Shown here: positions 36,150 through 44,355 of the stretch, piece by piece
Numbering within the stretch: the stretch's first letter is position 1
Layout of the letters: each line of letters begins with the position of its first letter
Assembly (NCBI RefSeq): GCF_018732085.1
Contig: NZ_CP076103.1
Coordinates: 744,001-808,000 of the forward strand
Origin: Lysobacter capsici
GTDB lineage: Bacteria > Pseudomonadota > Gammaproteobacteria > Xanthomonadales > Xanthomonadaceae
Reading direction: 5' to 3'
DNA length: 64,000 nucleotides
Program-made: the position numbers and the translations under genes
Notes under the pieces: generated by a model
The model's input: only the letters and a program-made list of their open reading frames with translations
What the model was told of the DNA's origin: nothing
Databases searched by the model: none

Positions 36150-36917
36150 ATGAATCCACGCAATCGCACCGCCGGCGCCGTCGCGCTGTTCGCTTTCGCC
36201 GCCTTGTTCGGCACCGCCGCGCAGGCCGCGCCGACCTTCCAGATGCCGTTTCCCTGCGGCCAGGTCTGGTCCGGCCAGACCCGCACCAACCACAGTCCAC
36301 AGAACTCGGTCGACTTCAACCGCGCCAACGACGAAGGCGACACCGTGGTCGCGGCCGCGGCCGGCACGGTCAGCGTCGTTCGCAACCTGGGCGACACCAG
36401 CTACGGCAAGTACGTGGTGATCGACCACGGCGGCGGCTGGACCAGCCTGTACGCGCATCTGAATTCGTACTCGGTCACCGTCGGGCAGAGCGTGGCGATC
36501 GGCAAGTCGATCGGCACGGTCGGCACCACCGGCGGTTCGACCGGCCCGCATCTGCATTTCGAAGAACGCCTCAACGGCAGCGCGCAGAAGATCAAGTTCA
36601 ACGGCGCGCAGATCACCTACTTCGGCACCGCCAACTACACCAGCCGCAATTCCTGCGGCGGCGGTGGCGGCGCGAGCGGTACGGTCAACACCAACGGCAC
36701 GCCGCTCAACGTGCGCTCCGGCCCGGGCACCTCGTACTCGGTCGTCGGCAGCCTCAGCGACGGCGCGGGCGTGACGATCCAATGCCAGACCACCGGCACC
36801 TCGGTGACCGGCACCTACGGCACCAGCAATCTGTGGAACCGGATCGGCAGCGGCCGCTTCATTCCCGACGCCTACACCTTCACCGGCTCGGACGGTCGGG
36901 TGGCGCCGGATTGCTGA
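36150..36917 (+). CDS. exported M23 peptidoglycan endopeptidase with SH3-like C-terminus
   Basis: A 255-residue protein: signal peptide to about residue 26 (AAQA), then an M23 domain with H48 and D55 (NHSPQNSVDF), the His in LYAHL, and HLHFEE as the final HxH zinc motif. A GGGGG linker leads to a bacterial SH3-like domain (GTPLNVRSGPGTSYSVVGSL, a typical SH3b opening) ending GSDGRVAPDC. M23 enzymes cut glycine or stem-peptide cross-links; this layout is common for bacteriolytic enzymes of Lysobacter. It is the third cell-wall hydrolase in a row on this strand, 68 bases after the SpoIID-like gene, so co-transcription is likely. Confidence 0.92.
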   Translation: MNPRNRTAGAVALFAFAALFGTAAQAAPTFQMPFPCGQVWSGQTRTNHSPQNSVDFNRANDEGDTVVAAAAGTVSVVRNLGDTSYGKYVVIDHGGGWTSLYAHLNSYSVTVGQSVAIGKSIGTVGTTGGSTGPHLHFEERLNGSAQKIKFNGAQITYFGTANYTSRNSCGGGGGASGTVNTNGTPLNVRSGPGTSYSVVGSLSDGAGVTIQCQTTGTSVTGTYGTSNLWNRIGSGRFIPDAYTFTGSDGRVAPDC

Positions 36918-37080
36918 GCGGCTGGACGAGGTTCGATCTCACCCCTCTGCGGTGCATCGCAGAGGGGATGGTCCGCCGCCGCCGCGCGCTGCTTTCGCAG
37001 CGGCGGCATCGCGGCGGCCTTTCATCGGTGACGCGCGAGGCGACCGGTATGCTTGCACCGCTTCCCATGCCGTTGGGCCG

Positions 37081-38007
37081 ATGAACTTCAAGCACGCGCT
37101 GTCGATCGCCGTTGTTTCGGCCGTGGCCGGCGCCTTCGCCGGCGGCGCCTATGTCGCGCATCGCGCGCCGGCGGTGTCGGCGACAAACTCCGCGAAACCG
37201 CCGGCGGCCGAGACGGACGCGAACGCGCATCGCGTAAATGGCGCGCAGCCCCATTCGCCCTATCCCGACTATCTGTCGCTGGGCGGCGACGCACCGGTCA
37301 GCTTCGAATCGCTGCGCCAGCGCGCCAGTCGCGATCCGGCCTTCCTGCAAGGCCTGCTGCAGCGTTTTCGCAACGAAACCGATCCGGCCGCGCGCGGCGA
37401 GCTGCAGTCGCTGCTCAACGCCGTGTCCGGCGAGGAGGTGCTGCGCTTCGCGCTGTCGCTGAGCACGAGCACCCGCGCCCAGGACGAACGCGATGGCCTG
37501 GCCTTGCTGAGCGCCTACTCGATGGACCGCGCCGAAGTGCGCCAGACCGTGCTGGCCAAGCTGGGGCAGGGCGGCGATCCGCAGCGCCGGGCCGACCTGG
37601 TGGCGATGCTGACCCCGACGACCCTGCCCAGCGAAGACGCCGCGCCGGTGGTGGCGCAGCTGGCCGCGCTCGCGCGCGATCCCGACCCGGCGCTGCGCGC
37701 GCAGGCGGTGCTGCAGCTGGCGCAGTGGGACGACAGCGAGCAGACCGAGGACTTGCTGCATCGCGCGATCCTCGACCCATCCGCGCCGGTGCGGGCCAGC
37801 GCCATCGCCGGCGTGCAGGGCTCGCGCCTGCGCAGCGACCGGCTCAAGGAAGCGCTGCTCGACATCGCCGCCGACCCGGCCAGCAGCGCCGCCGACCGCG
37901 GCGCGGCGACCTTCGCCCTGCAGGACTTCCGCCTCAACCGCGCCGAGTACGGCATCTGGCGCCGCGCCCAGGCGCAGGCCGACGCCGACAGCGGCGAGGG
38001 CGGTTGA
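37081..38007 (+). CDS. membrane-anchored or exported HEAT-like repeat protein
   Basis: A 308-residue protein beginning with a hydrophobic signal or anchor (MNFKHALSIAVVSAVAGAFAGGAYVA), a short Ala/Pro-rich linker, then alpha-helical repeats of HEAT style, such as DPDPALRAQAVLQLAQWDDSEQTEDLLHRAI and DPSAPVRASAIAGVQGSRLRSDRLKEALLDIA. No catalytic residues are visible. The open frame starts at 36952, but the ATG at 37081 begins the hydrophobic helix. It follows the M23 gene by 163 bases on the same strand; a scaffold role in the envelope is possible but unproven. Confidence 0.75.
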   Translation: MNFKHALSIAVVSAVAGAFAGGAYVAHRAPAVSATNSAKPPAAETDANAHRVNGAQPHSPYPDYLSLGGDAPVSFESLRQRASRDPAFLQGLLQRFRNETDPAARGELQSLLNAVSGEEVLRFALSLSTSTRAQDERDGLALLSAYSMDRAEVRQTVLAKLGQGGDPQRRADLVAMLTPTTLPSEDAAPVVAQLAALARDPDPALRAQAVLQLAQWDDSEQTEDLLHRAILDPSAPVRASAIAGVQGSRLRSDRLKEALLDIAADPASSAADRGAATFALQDFRLNRAEYGIWRRAQAQADADSGEGG

Positions 38008-38527
38008 GCCGGGCGAACGGCCTGGCCGAGCGCCCGGCCCGGGACGCCGGGGTGCGCAGTTCGCGCTGGGGCGACCGGTTCCGCGCGGATTTGTCCCAAA
38101 ACACCCGATCCGGCGATTCTGAATGCCGTTCAGACACATCGAATCGCCTGCGCCGCGTCGGCTTTGCCGAAATCGGTTTTTCGGCCGGCCGCCGCTGAAT
38201 TAAAGCCATCAAAATCAATCGGCTAGGCGCGCGATCGGGGCTCGGAACGGGGCAAAAACGGGGCCAAGTCCTAAAGACGGATGTGCCAAACCGTGCGCCA
38301 GTTGTCGAATCGGCTGAACATCGGGGGCCCTTGCCAATTGATTTTCGGGTCAGACGCTACTACGGTGTGCGAGCTGAGTTAGTCAAGGGTCACCGTAGGC
38401 CGTGACCCGATGCCGTAGATCGTCGATTCACAGATCCACTCCATCGTTCCACCTCGCTTCCTCCTTGCTACCAGCCCCAACGCCGTGAAAACGGCATTCC
38501 AACACCATGTTTCAAGGAGTTAGCAAT
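38008..38527 (+). promoter_or_regulatory. long leader region of the cold-shock gene, with hairpin
   Basis: A 520-base gap before the cold-shock start. It contains the inverted repeat GGGTCAC...GTGACCC at 38387-38408 (7-base arms) about 120 bases upstream of the ATG, and A+T-richer tracts near 38200 and 38340. cspA-type mRNAs have long structured 5' leaders that act in temperature control, so this region is a candidate of that kind. No gene is seen in it. Confidence 0.45.
38514..38519 (+). promoter_or_regulatory. ribosome binding site of the cold-shock gene
   Basis: AAGGAG lies eight bases before the ATG at 38528, and overlaps the alternative upstream ATG at 38507 region, so the protein starts MSDAREVG rather than MFQGVSN. 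Confidence 0.8.
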
Positions 38528-38740
38528 ATGTCGGACGCTCGCGAAGTCGGTACCGTCAAGTGGTTCAACGATGCCAAGGGCTTTGGCTTCATCTCCCGCG
38601 AGAGCGGCGATGACGTGTTCGTGCATTTCCGCGCGATCCAGGGCCAGGGCTTCAAGAGCCTGCAGGAAGGCCAGAAGGTCTCCTTCGTCGTGACCCAGGG
38701 CCAGAAGGGCCTTCAGGCCGACCAGGTCCAGGCCATCTGA
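38528..38740 (+). CDS. CspA-family cold-shock protein
   Basis: A 70-residue single cold-shock domain: GTVKWFNDAKGFGFISRESG contains the RNP1 motif KGFGFI, and DVFVHFRAI contains RNP2. It ends VTQGQKGLQADQVQAI, as usual for the family. These proteins bind single-stranded RNA and DNA and melt RNA structure at low temperature; several are expressed constitutively. A strong hairpin terminator lies 56 bases after the stop. The long leader suggests post-transcriptional control. Confidence 0.96.
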   Translation: MSDAREVGTVKWFNDAKGFGFISRESGDDVFVHFRAIQGQGFKSLQEGQKVSFVVTQGQKGLQADQVQAI

Positions 38741-38796
38741 ACCTGACGGTTCTGTGATGACCTCGCGACTCGCGGCGCAAGCTGCGGATCGCCAGA

Positions 38797-38823
38797 AAAG
38801 CCCGGCGCAAGCCGGGCTTTTTC
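38797..38823 (+). terminator. intrinsic terminator of the cold-shock gene
   Basis: AAAGCCCGGC, loop GCAA, GCCGGGCTTT then TT: a perfect ten-base stem with a T-run. Confidence 0.92.
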
Positions 38824-38955
38824 GTTTCCGGCCGCGGCCCGCGCCGCCGCCGTCCGCCCGCGCCGACTTGTCGCGCGCAGGCGATTGACGCCGCCGGCTT
38901 TTCAAGCCGCGCCCCAGGTCGCACCATGCGCGCATCCCCTTGCGATGCCACCGCC

Positions 38956-39507
38956 ATGACCGCACCCGACAACGAATCCGATTACGAAGACGACGGCTTC
39001 GACTTCACCGGTGACGAAAACGAGGAGCTCAGCCAGGAGGCGCTGATCTGGCAGCTGTTGCTGCTGATCAACCCCGGCGACGAGGACACCGCGCTGCAGC
39101 AGTTCTCGCGTTACCGCGAAGCGCGCGAAGGCGAGCAGGACGAGGATTTCGGCGAGATCGACACGCTCCAGGACGTGATCGACTGGACCTCGGGTTTCCA
39201 TGTGGACTGGAAGGACACCGAGTCCTTCGTCGATTCGATCGCGGAGTTGGCCGCGCGCTTCAACCTGCAGGTGGACTGGGGCGTGGAAGACCCCACCGAC
39301 GACGAATTCCTCGACGGCACCGACGTGCCCGAGCTGATGGCGCGCGCCCACGATCGCCTGCGCGAGTACGGCTACACGCTGTGGAACCGCTCGACCGGCG
39401 GCGACTCGTATGCCGGCTGGATCACCTTGCGCCGCGACGACGAGAACATGCAGGCGGTGGCGGTGGGGCTGGGGATCGATGTGCGGCCGGGTAGCGACGC
39501 GTATTGA
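38956..39507 (+). CDS. acidic cytosolic protein (DUF6630-like)
   Basis: A 183-residue, strongly acidic soluble protein without signal or membrane segments. MTAPDNESDYEDDGFDFTGD at the N-terminus is nearly all acidic; the folded part starts around EALIWQLLLLINPGDEDTALQQF. FHVDWKDTESFVDSIAELA and WITLRRDDENMQAVAVGLGIDV follow. I think it resembles the DUF6630 group, but this is from memory of the pattern and uncertain. An in-frame ATG at 38926 would add ten residues. Function unknown. Confidence 0.7.
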   Translation: MTAPDNESDYEDDGFDFTGDENEELSQEALIWQLLLLINPGDEDTALQQFSRYREAREGEQDEDFGEIDTLQDVIDWTSGFHVDWKDTESFVDSIAELAARFNLQVDWGVEDPTDDEFLDGTDVPELMARAHDRLREYGYTLWNRSTGGDSYAGWITLRRDDENMQAVAVGLGIDVRPGSDAY

Positions 39508-39550
39508 GGGCGCGGGTGCCGCCCGATCCAGCAGAAGCATCGGGCGATCC

Positions 39551-39744
39551 GATCGAACAGCGTCGGGCCTGAAGGCCCTCCCACAATAGACTTCGCGGCC
39601 GCGCGAGGTCTTCCTGCCGATTTGCCGGTGGCGGCCCTGGTGATGGTTCCACCGATGACGGATATGGCCGTGGCAGATCCACAAAGCCATCGGCGTCGCC
39701 GCGAGGTCTTTCGTGGGAGGGCCTTCAGGCCCGACGCTCTCGTC
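39551..39744. repeat. paired inverted GGGCCTTCAGGCCC-type element
   Basis: CAGCGTCGGGCCTGAAGGCCCTCCCACAATAGACTTCGCGG (39558-39598) and CGAGGTCTTTCGTGGGAGGGCCTTCAGGCCCGACGCTCTCG (about 39701-39742) are inverted copies. They lie between the convergent DUF6630-like and glycosyltransferase genes and could end both transcripts. Confidence 0.7.
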
Positions 39745-39770
39745 CCAGCTCGCCGCAAACCCACCCGACC

Positions 39771-40862
39771 TCAATGCCGGCAAAACGCCGCGATCCGCGG
39801 ATGCCGCTGCTCGAACGTCCCCAGCTTGCCGAACAAGCCGTCGACATAGCCCACCGCGATCGCCACCACCTTGCGCAGCTTGTGCTCCTCGCACACCAGC
39901 ACGCAGGCCACCTGGTGCAAGGTCAGCAATTCGATCAGCCAGTGGATCGACCAGCGATCCGAATTAGAACGCAGCGCATGCACGGCATTGCGCGAAGCGT
40001 AATAACGCCGCCACGCCACATGGTTGCTGGTCGAGAAAATCCCGCGTTTGACGAACTGACCGACCTGCTGGCGCAGTTCCACCGCGGTGTTGATGTAGGT
40101 CGGCACGTCGTTGCGGGTCGCGCGCAGGCCGTATTCGATGTCGACGTATTCGATGAAGTAGTCCTCGCGGAACGCACCGACCTTGCGGTACGCGGCCGCC
40201 GAGATCGCCGAGCCCGAGGAAATCACGAACAAGGTCGGCACCAGCCCTTCGGGGTGATCCTCGATGCGTTCGGGCTTGGGCATGCGCGCGCGCGGCGAGA
40301 ACACCGGCAGGTAGCGGCCGAGATTCACCTCGAACACCTTCGGCCCGACGATGAAGGTATCGCTGCCGGTGTTGGCGCAGGCGCGCATCATGCCGTCGAA
40401 GAAATCCGCGCCGAGCTGCGAATCCTGGTCGAGCAGGAACAGCACCTCGCAGCCGCGCGCGAGCAGGCACTGCGCACCCTGGTTGTAGGCGCCGGAAATG
40501 CCGCCGTGGTTGGCGTTGTGGATCACCTCGATCCCGGCCGCGCGCAGCCGCGCATGCAGCCCGACATCGGCCTCGGGCGAGTTGTCGACCGCGACCACGT
40601 GCCGGCAGATCGCGCGGGTGTCGTCCAGGTGGATCAGGTGCGAGGCGTTGGGCTGCCACAGCACGAAGATCACCCCAAAAGCATCGGGGTCAACGGAGGT
40701 CCCAGCGTAAGTGAAGCCTCTAGCAGAGAGTCCCGGCCCACCCGCGGCACGGTCCGAAGCGGCGCCGAGATCGCCCAGTCCTTCGCGCCCGGCGCCCGGC
40801 AAAACCCCATCGCCGCCACTCATCGCGGCCGTATCCACGCCATCGTTGCGATCCTCGCTCAT
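39771..40862 (-). CDS. GT2-family glycosyltransferase (rhamnosyltransferase-like)
   Basis: A 363-residue cytosolic glycosyltransferase of family 2. The GT-A fold is seen in FGVIFVLWQPNASHLIHLDD, VVAVDNSPE, the acidic metal motif FLLDQDSQLGADFF, and FREDYFIEYVDIEYGLRA, which is the pattern of O-antigen-type rhamnosyltransferases. About 80 N-terminal residues (MSEDRNDGVD...) are low-complexity and Gly/Ala-rich. The ATG at 40862 overlaps the stop of the condensation-domain gene (ATGA on the minus strand), so the two are coupled; together they could build an acylated glycan or glycolipid. Confidence 0.85.
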   Translation of the reverse strand: MSEDRNDGVDTAAMSGGDGVLPGAGREGLGDLGAASDRAAGGPGLSARGFTYAGTSVDPDAFGVIFVLWQPNASHLIHLDDTRAICRHVVAVDNSPEADVGLHARLRAAGIEVIHNANHGGISGAYNQGAQCLLARGCEVLFLLDQDSQLGADFFDGMMRACANTGSDTFIVGPKVFEVNLGRYLPVFSPRARMPKPERIEDHPEGLVPTLFVISSGSAISAAAYRKVGAFREDYFIEYVDIEYGLRATRNDVPTYINTAVELRQQVGQFVKRGIFSTSNHVAWRRYYASRNAVHALRSNSDRWSIHWLIELLTLHQVACVLVCEEHKLRKVVAIAVGYVDGLFGKLGTFEQRHPRIAAFCRH

Positions 40863-42193
40863 GCCGCTTCCCGCACAAGCACCGCGTCGTGCGCCGGCGC
40901 GGCGGCGCCGCGTTCGCGCATCAGGCGGGTGGCGAACTCGCGCACGCGCGCGGCTTGCTCGCGGGTCAACGAGGCTTCGTCGCAGGTGAAGGCGAAATCC
41001 AGTTCGCCGGCATACCCCGACATCAGCACCGCGGTGGTCGAACGCCACGGCAGGCGCGCGGTCGGACTGAACACGGTCTCCACGCGGAAGCCCTGGTACT
41101 GCTGCGGAATCTCGATGCGGCCGATGTTGGACAAGGTGGTGTCGAACTGGTCCAGGTCGGAGCGGCGCTCGGCGATGAACTGGCCGAAGATCGAGTGCAG
41201 CATCTCCAGGCCGATGAAATATTCATGCACGTTGCGGGTGAGGCGTTCGACCCGCTGGTTGAGCCGGGTCTTGAACGCGCGCGCCTGCTCCCAAAAACCG
41301 GCGTCGTCGACCTGCTCGGGCGCGGTGCCGGTGTCGAGGGCGACGATCGTGCCCGGCGCGGCCGAGAACAAGCCGTCGGGCCGGATCAACGGCAGGAACT
41401 TGCGGATGTCGACCGGCGAGAACACCTTGCCGTTCGCGCTGGCGCCCTTGACGCTGCGGAAGGCCAGCGAGAACGCCACCGCGAGCGCGGCGAACAAGGT
41501 CACGCCCTCGGCGCGCGCGCGCGCGGCCAGCGCGGCGGTGTCTTCGCGCGACAACTTCCAGTGCAGCACGTAGAACTCGCCCTGCGGCACCGGCTTGCGC
41601 TTGCGCCGCAAGGAGAAAAAAAGCCGGAACGCGAGCGCCTTCCAGGCCGCTTTGCGGCGGATGCGGCGGTCGCCGAGGATTTCCGCCGGAAGAATGTCTT
41701 CCAGGCCGTTGAAGCCGCTCAGGCGGCCGATGTCGAGTTCCGGGCGTTCGCACAACGCCAGCGTCTCGCGCAGCAGGGTCATCATCGACATGCCGTCGCA
41801 GATGACGTGATGGCAGGCGATCAGCAGTTCGCCGACCGGTTCGCCGTGCGCATCGTCGCCGTGAATCCACACCGCGCGCATCAGCGGCGCGCGGTCGCTG
41901 GCGAAGCGGGTTTCGCGTTCGATGTGGGACTGATGCTGCCAGTCCTCGTCGCCGTTGCGTTCGACCAGGCGCAGCGGGATCGGCGCCGGATCGTCTTCGA
42001 GCACGACGAACGGCGGGTCGCCGTCCTCGATCGAGCAACGCAGCATCGGATGCTTGAGCTGGATCCGGTCGAGCGCGTGCCGCAGCCGCGCCGGATCGAG
42101 GCGGCCGCGGATGCGCGCGGCCTGGACGATGGTGAAGGTGGTGTCGCGATCGACGTACATGACGCGCTCGCAGAGCATCATTTTGCGTTTCAT
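40859..42193 (-). CDS. stand-alone condensation-domain acyltransferase
   Basis: A 444-residue protein of the NRPS condensation/PapA/wax-synthase-like superfamily (chloramphenicol-acetyltransferase fold). It carries the active-site motif HHxxxDG as H128-HVIC-D133-G, and FSPVDIRKFLPLI further on resembles the second conserved segment (the family pattern near DFGWG is less clear). No adenylation or carrier domain is attached. Such proteins transfer acyl or aminoacyl groups from CoA or a carrier protein to an OH or NH2 group. The gene overlaps the glycosyltransferase downstream, implying an acyl-glycan product. Product unknown. Confidence 0.83.
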   Translation of the reverse strand: MKRKMMLCERVMYVDRDTTFTIVQAARIRGRLDPARLRHALDRIQLKHPMLRCSIEDGDPPFVVLEDDPAPIPLRLVERNGDEDWQHQSHIERETRFASDRAPLMRAVWIHGDDAHGEPVGELLIACHHVICDGMSMMTLLRETLALCERPELDIGRLSGFNGLEDILPAEILGDRRIRRKAAWKALAFRLFFSLRRKRKPVPQGEFYVLHWKLSREDTAALAARARAEGVTLFAALAVAFSLAFRSVKGASANGKVFSPVDIRKFLPLIRPDGLFSAAPGTIVALDTGTAPEQVDDAGFWEQARAFKTRLNQRVERLTRNVHEYFIGLEMLHSIFGQFIAERRSDLDQFDTTLSNIGRIEIPQQYQGFRVETVFSPTARLPWRSTTAVLMSGYAGELDFAFTCDEASLTREQAARVREFATRLMRERGAAAPAHDAVLVREAA

Positions 42194-42320
42194 CGTGGAC
42201 TCTGCAGGAGTGGGGGAGGGGTGCCGGCGAAGCGGGCAAGCGCCTGGCCGTTGTCGGCGCGGCGCGGGCCGCCGTTGCCGGTGGTCCGCGCCGCGACGGA
42301 TGCTGCATGCGTCCGGGCGA

Positions 42321-43943
42321 TCAGCAGTCCGGGATCACCGCGCCGTTGTTGTCGCGCGCTTCGTCGTTGCCCCAGCGGCTGAGGTAGTACGCCGATACCC
42401 AGGCGCCGGCCGGGCCGACGTCGAGGTCGGTCTTGAGCCAGTAGTGGTTGTAGCTGCTGCCCGAGCGCACTTCTTCGCCCCAGGCCTTGCAGTAGACGTA
42501 GTTGGTGCCCTGGTTGAGCGTGCCGACCGGAGTCAGCGTCGACGGCCACTTGTAGCCGGTGGCGTTGGCGAAGGTGTCGACCCAGTACTTGCCCGGCGGG
42601 TTGGGCGGCGTGCCGCCGCCGTTGATGAGGCCGTAGTAGTTCGACCACGGGAAGTACTTGCCGGGGTCGTAGCGGTTTTCGTTGCCGGTCAGCATGCCGT
42701 GGCCCTTGACCCGCACGCTGTCGGGGACCAGGTGATAGGTGTCGTACCCCGGCCCGCTCCAGGCGCTCGCGCAATTGACCCCGCGCCGCGCGCAGATGCT
42801 CTTGGTCAAGCGCGCCGAGGCGTTGACCATCGCCGCCGACCAGTTGCCGGCGTCGCCGGCGCGGCCGTCGTGCTCGATGCCGACCGTGTAGTAGTTGTGG
42901 TTCTTCGCATGCCAGGCCTGGTGATACTCGCGCACCATCTGGGTGATCTGGCCGTCGGACTTGCGGATCAGGTAATGCGCCGACACTTGCGCGCTGGGAT
43001 TCTGGAACCACGAGATCGAGCCCGCGTACGAGCCTTCCATCGTGTGCAGGATCACCGCGCTCATCGCATTGGAGGCGGTGCTGTAGTTGCTGGAGCTGGC
43101 CGGGCTCCAGATCGCCTCGCCGAAGTCGACCGCCTTGATGCCGACATCGGTGGCCGGCGCGGCCTTGAGCGCGGGCGCGGCCAGATCGTTGGCGAGCGCG
43201 CGGTTGAGCTGCACGCTGTCGTCGCCGGCATTCATCAGCAAGGCCGGCGCGCGCAGCTTCTGCAACTGATTGGAATCGAATGCGCGTTCCAGTTCGAGCG
43301 GCTGCGGCTTGATCTGGATGCCTTGCTCGGCGACGCCGTGCTGCAAGGTCTGCAGCACGCCGTAGGCGAAGCTCTGGCGCGCGTAGTCGGCGATGCCGCC
43401 GTTGCCGGCGCCGTAACCGGCATAGCGTGCGAGCACCGGAGCGAGTTGCTCGGTCTGGGCGAGCGCGCGGCTGCGTTTATCGGGCGCGGTAGCGGCGAGC
43501 GCGCGATCGAGCAACGCGGCGGCGGCGAGGATGTTGCTTTCCGGATCGTCGATGACCTGCCGCGCGCTGCGGCCGATCAAACGCGCGCCGTCGCCGACCT
43601 GATCGGCGAAACCGCCGCCGTGGTACAGGCCCATGACGCCGTAGGAGCGCGGCATGTGCAGGTCGCGCGGGTTCTGCGCCGGGTCGGGACGCACATGCAC
43701 CCAGTTGGTTTCGGCGTAGGCGATGGCTTCCAGCGCGCCGGCGGGCAGGTTGGGGTAACGCGCATAGGCGCGACGGAAATACTCGGGATACGACGCGCGT
43801 TGCGCTTGCGCGAGCACCAGGGCGTTGGTCTTGTCGAGTTGCAGGCGCAGCGTGTCGAGCCGGGTGCTTTCGCTTGCGTCGGCCACGGCCGCGCTCAACA
43901 GCAACGAGCAGCCCAGGGCTGCGGCGAGAGAGTGAAGATGCAT
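42321..43943 (-). CDS. exported two-domain amidase, paralogue of the amidase at 31465, with SH3-like tail
   Basis: A 540-residue exported protein (signal MHLHSLAAALGCSLLLSAAVAD). Residues ~50-165 resemble a lytic-transglycosylase domain: AIAYAETNW carries the candidate catalytic E78, followed by MPRSYGVMGLYHGGGFADQV and NILAAAALLDRAL. The Amidase_2 domain has VILHTMEGSY, TVGIEHDG, and KGHGMLT...YDPG as ligands. The tail (VDTFANATGYKWPS to GNDEARDNNGAVIPDC) is a compact SH3-like or disulfide-bearing domain ending PDC, like the M23 enzyme at 36150. It may cut both glycan and peptide bonds. Overall it matches the 31465 gene over domains one and two but lacks its C-terminal module. Confidence 0.87.
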   Translation of the reverse strand: MHLHSLAAALGCSLLLSAAVADASESTRLDTLRLQLDKTNALVLAQAQRASYPEYFRRAYARYPNLPAGALEAIAYAETNWVHVRPDPAQNPRDLHMPRSYGVMGLYHGGGFADQVGDGARLIGRSARQVIDDPESNILAAAALLDRALAATAPDKRSRALAQTEQLAPVLARYAGYGAGNGGIADYARQSFAYGVLQTLQHGVAEQGIQIKPQPLELERAFDSNQLQKLRAPALLMNAGDDSVQLNRALANDLAAPALKAAPATDVGIKAVDFGEAIWSPASSSNYSTASNAMSAVILHTMEGSYAGSISWFQNPSAQVSAHYLIRKSDGQITQMVREYHQAWHAKNHNYYTVGIEHDGRAGDAGNWSAAMVNASARLTKSICARRGVNCASAWSGPGYDTYHLVPDSVRVKGHGMLTGNENRYDPGKYFPWSNYYGLINGGGTPPNPPGKYWVDTFANATGYKWPSTLTPVGTLNQGTNYVYCKAWGEEVRSGSSYNHYWLKTDLDVGPAGAWVSAYYLSRWGNDEARDNNGAVIPDC

Positions 43944-44160
43944 CGAACGATCTCCTTCGTACGCGGCCGCGATAAAGCCGCGCGGTTACAAGGCAAGCAT
44001 GGATCCCGTCCGTTCATTGTCGTGAGCGAGGTATCGCGTTACGTGATCCGGTACCGGAAACCGCAGCGGGATGACAGGTCGATTTGTGCCCGCGTTTCCA
44101 CATCCGAGGTTTGATCGTGGGATTGCCGTTGGATTCACGCCGATGAATAGGTGCTGGGGG

Positions 44161-44181
44161 CGGGAATGGGGAATGGGGAAT
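44161..44181. repeat. heptanucleotide tandem repeat (NGGGAAT)x3
   Basis: CGGGAAT, GGGGAAT, GGGGAAT: three heptamers in tandem, the shortest array in the window. Confidence 0.75.
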
Positions 44182-44207
44182 CGGAAAAGCGCTGGAAGCG
44201 CGGCAAC

Positions 44208-44232
44208 GAAAAAGGCGGCCGCTGGCCGCCTT
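44208..44232 (-). terminator. intrinsic terminator of the MFS transporter gene
   Basis: AAGGCGGCC/GGCCGCCTT, a perfect nine-base stem around three bases, followed on the minus strand by a T5 run. It lies about 120 bases past the MFS stop codon. Confidence 0.85.
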
Positions 44233-44355
44233 CTGGGGATCGTTTAAGTGGTGGGCGACTTGTCATCGCTTTGCAACCGCTGCTGCATAAGCCGGTTGCG
44301 CTGTCGTGCGAACCAACCGCCGACTTGCGCCAGGCAATGCACCTGCGCGATCGGA

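Larger units (their letters stand above)
43944..44355. other. intergenic stretch between the amidase and MFS genes
   Basis: A 412-base gap upstream of the minus-strand amidase and downstream of the minus-strand MFS gene. It holds the amidase promoter region (44000-44140), the heptamer repeat at 44161-44181 and the MFS terminator at 44208-44232. GATCCGGTACCGGAAACC near 44046-44063 is a short palindrome. No gene is seen. Confidence 0.5.

Noticed and set aside
41955..44114. 719-codon plus-strand frame opposite the amidase and condensation genes
   Set aside because: It runs across two real genes and their gap without domain or ribosome site.
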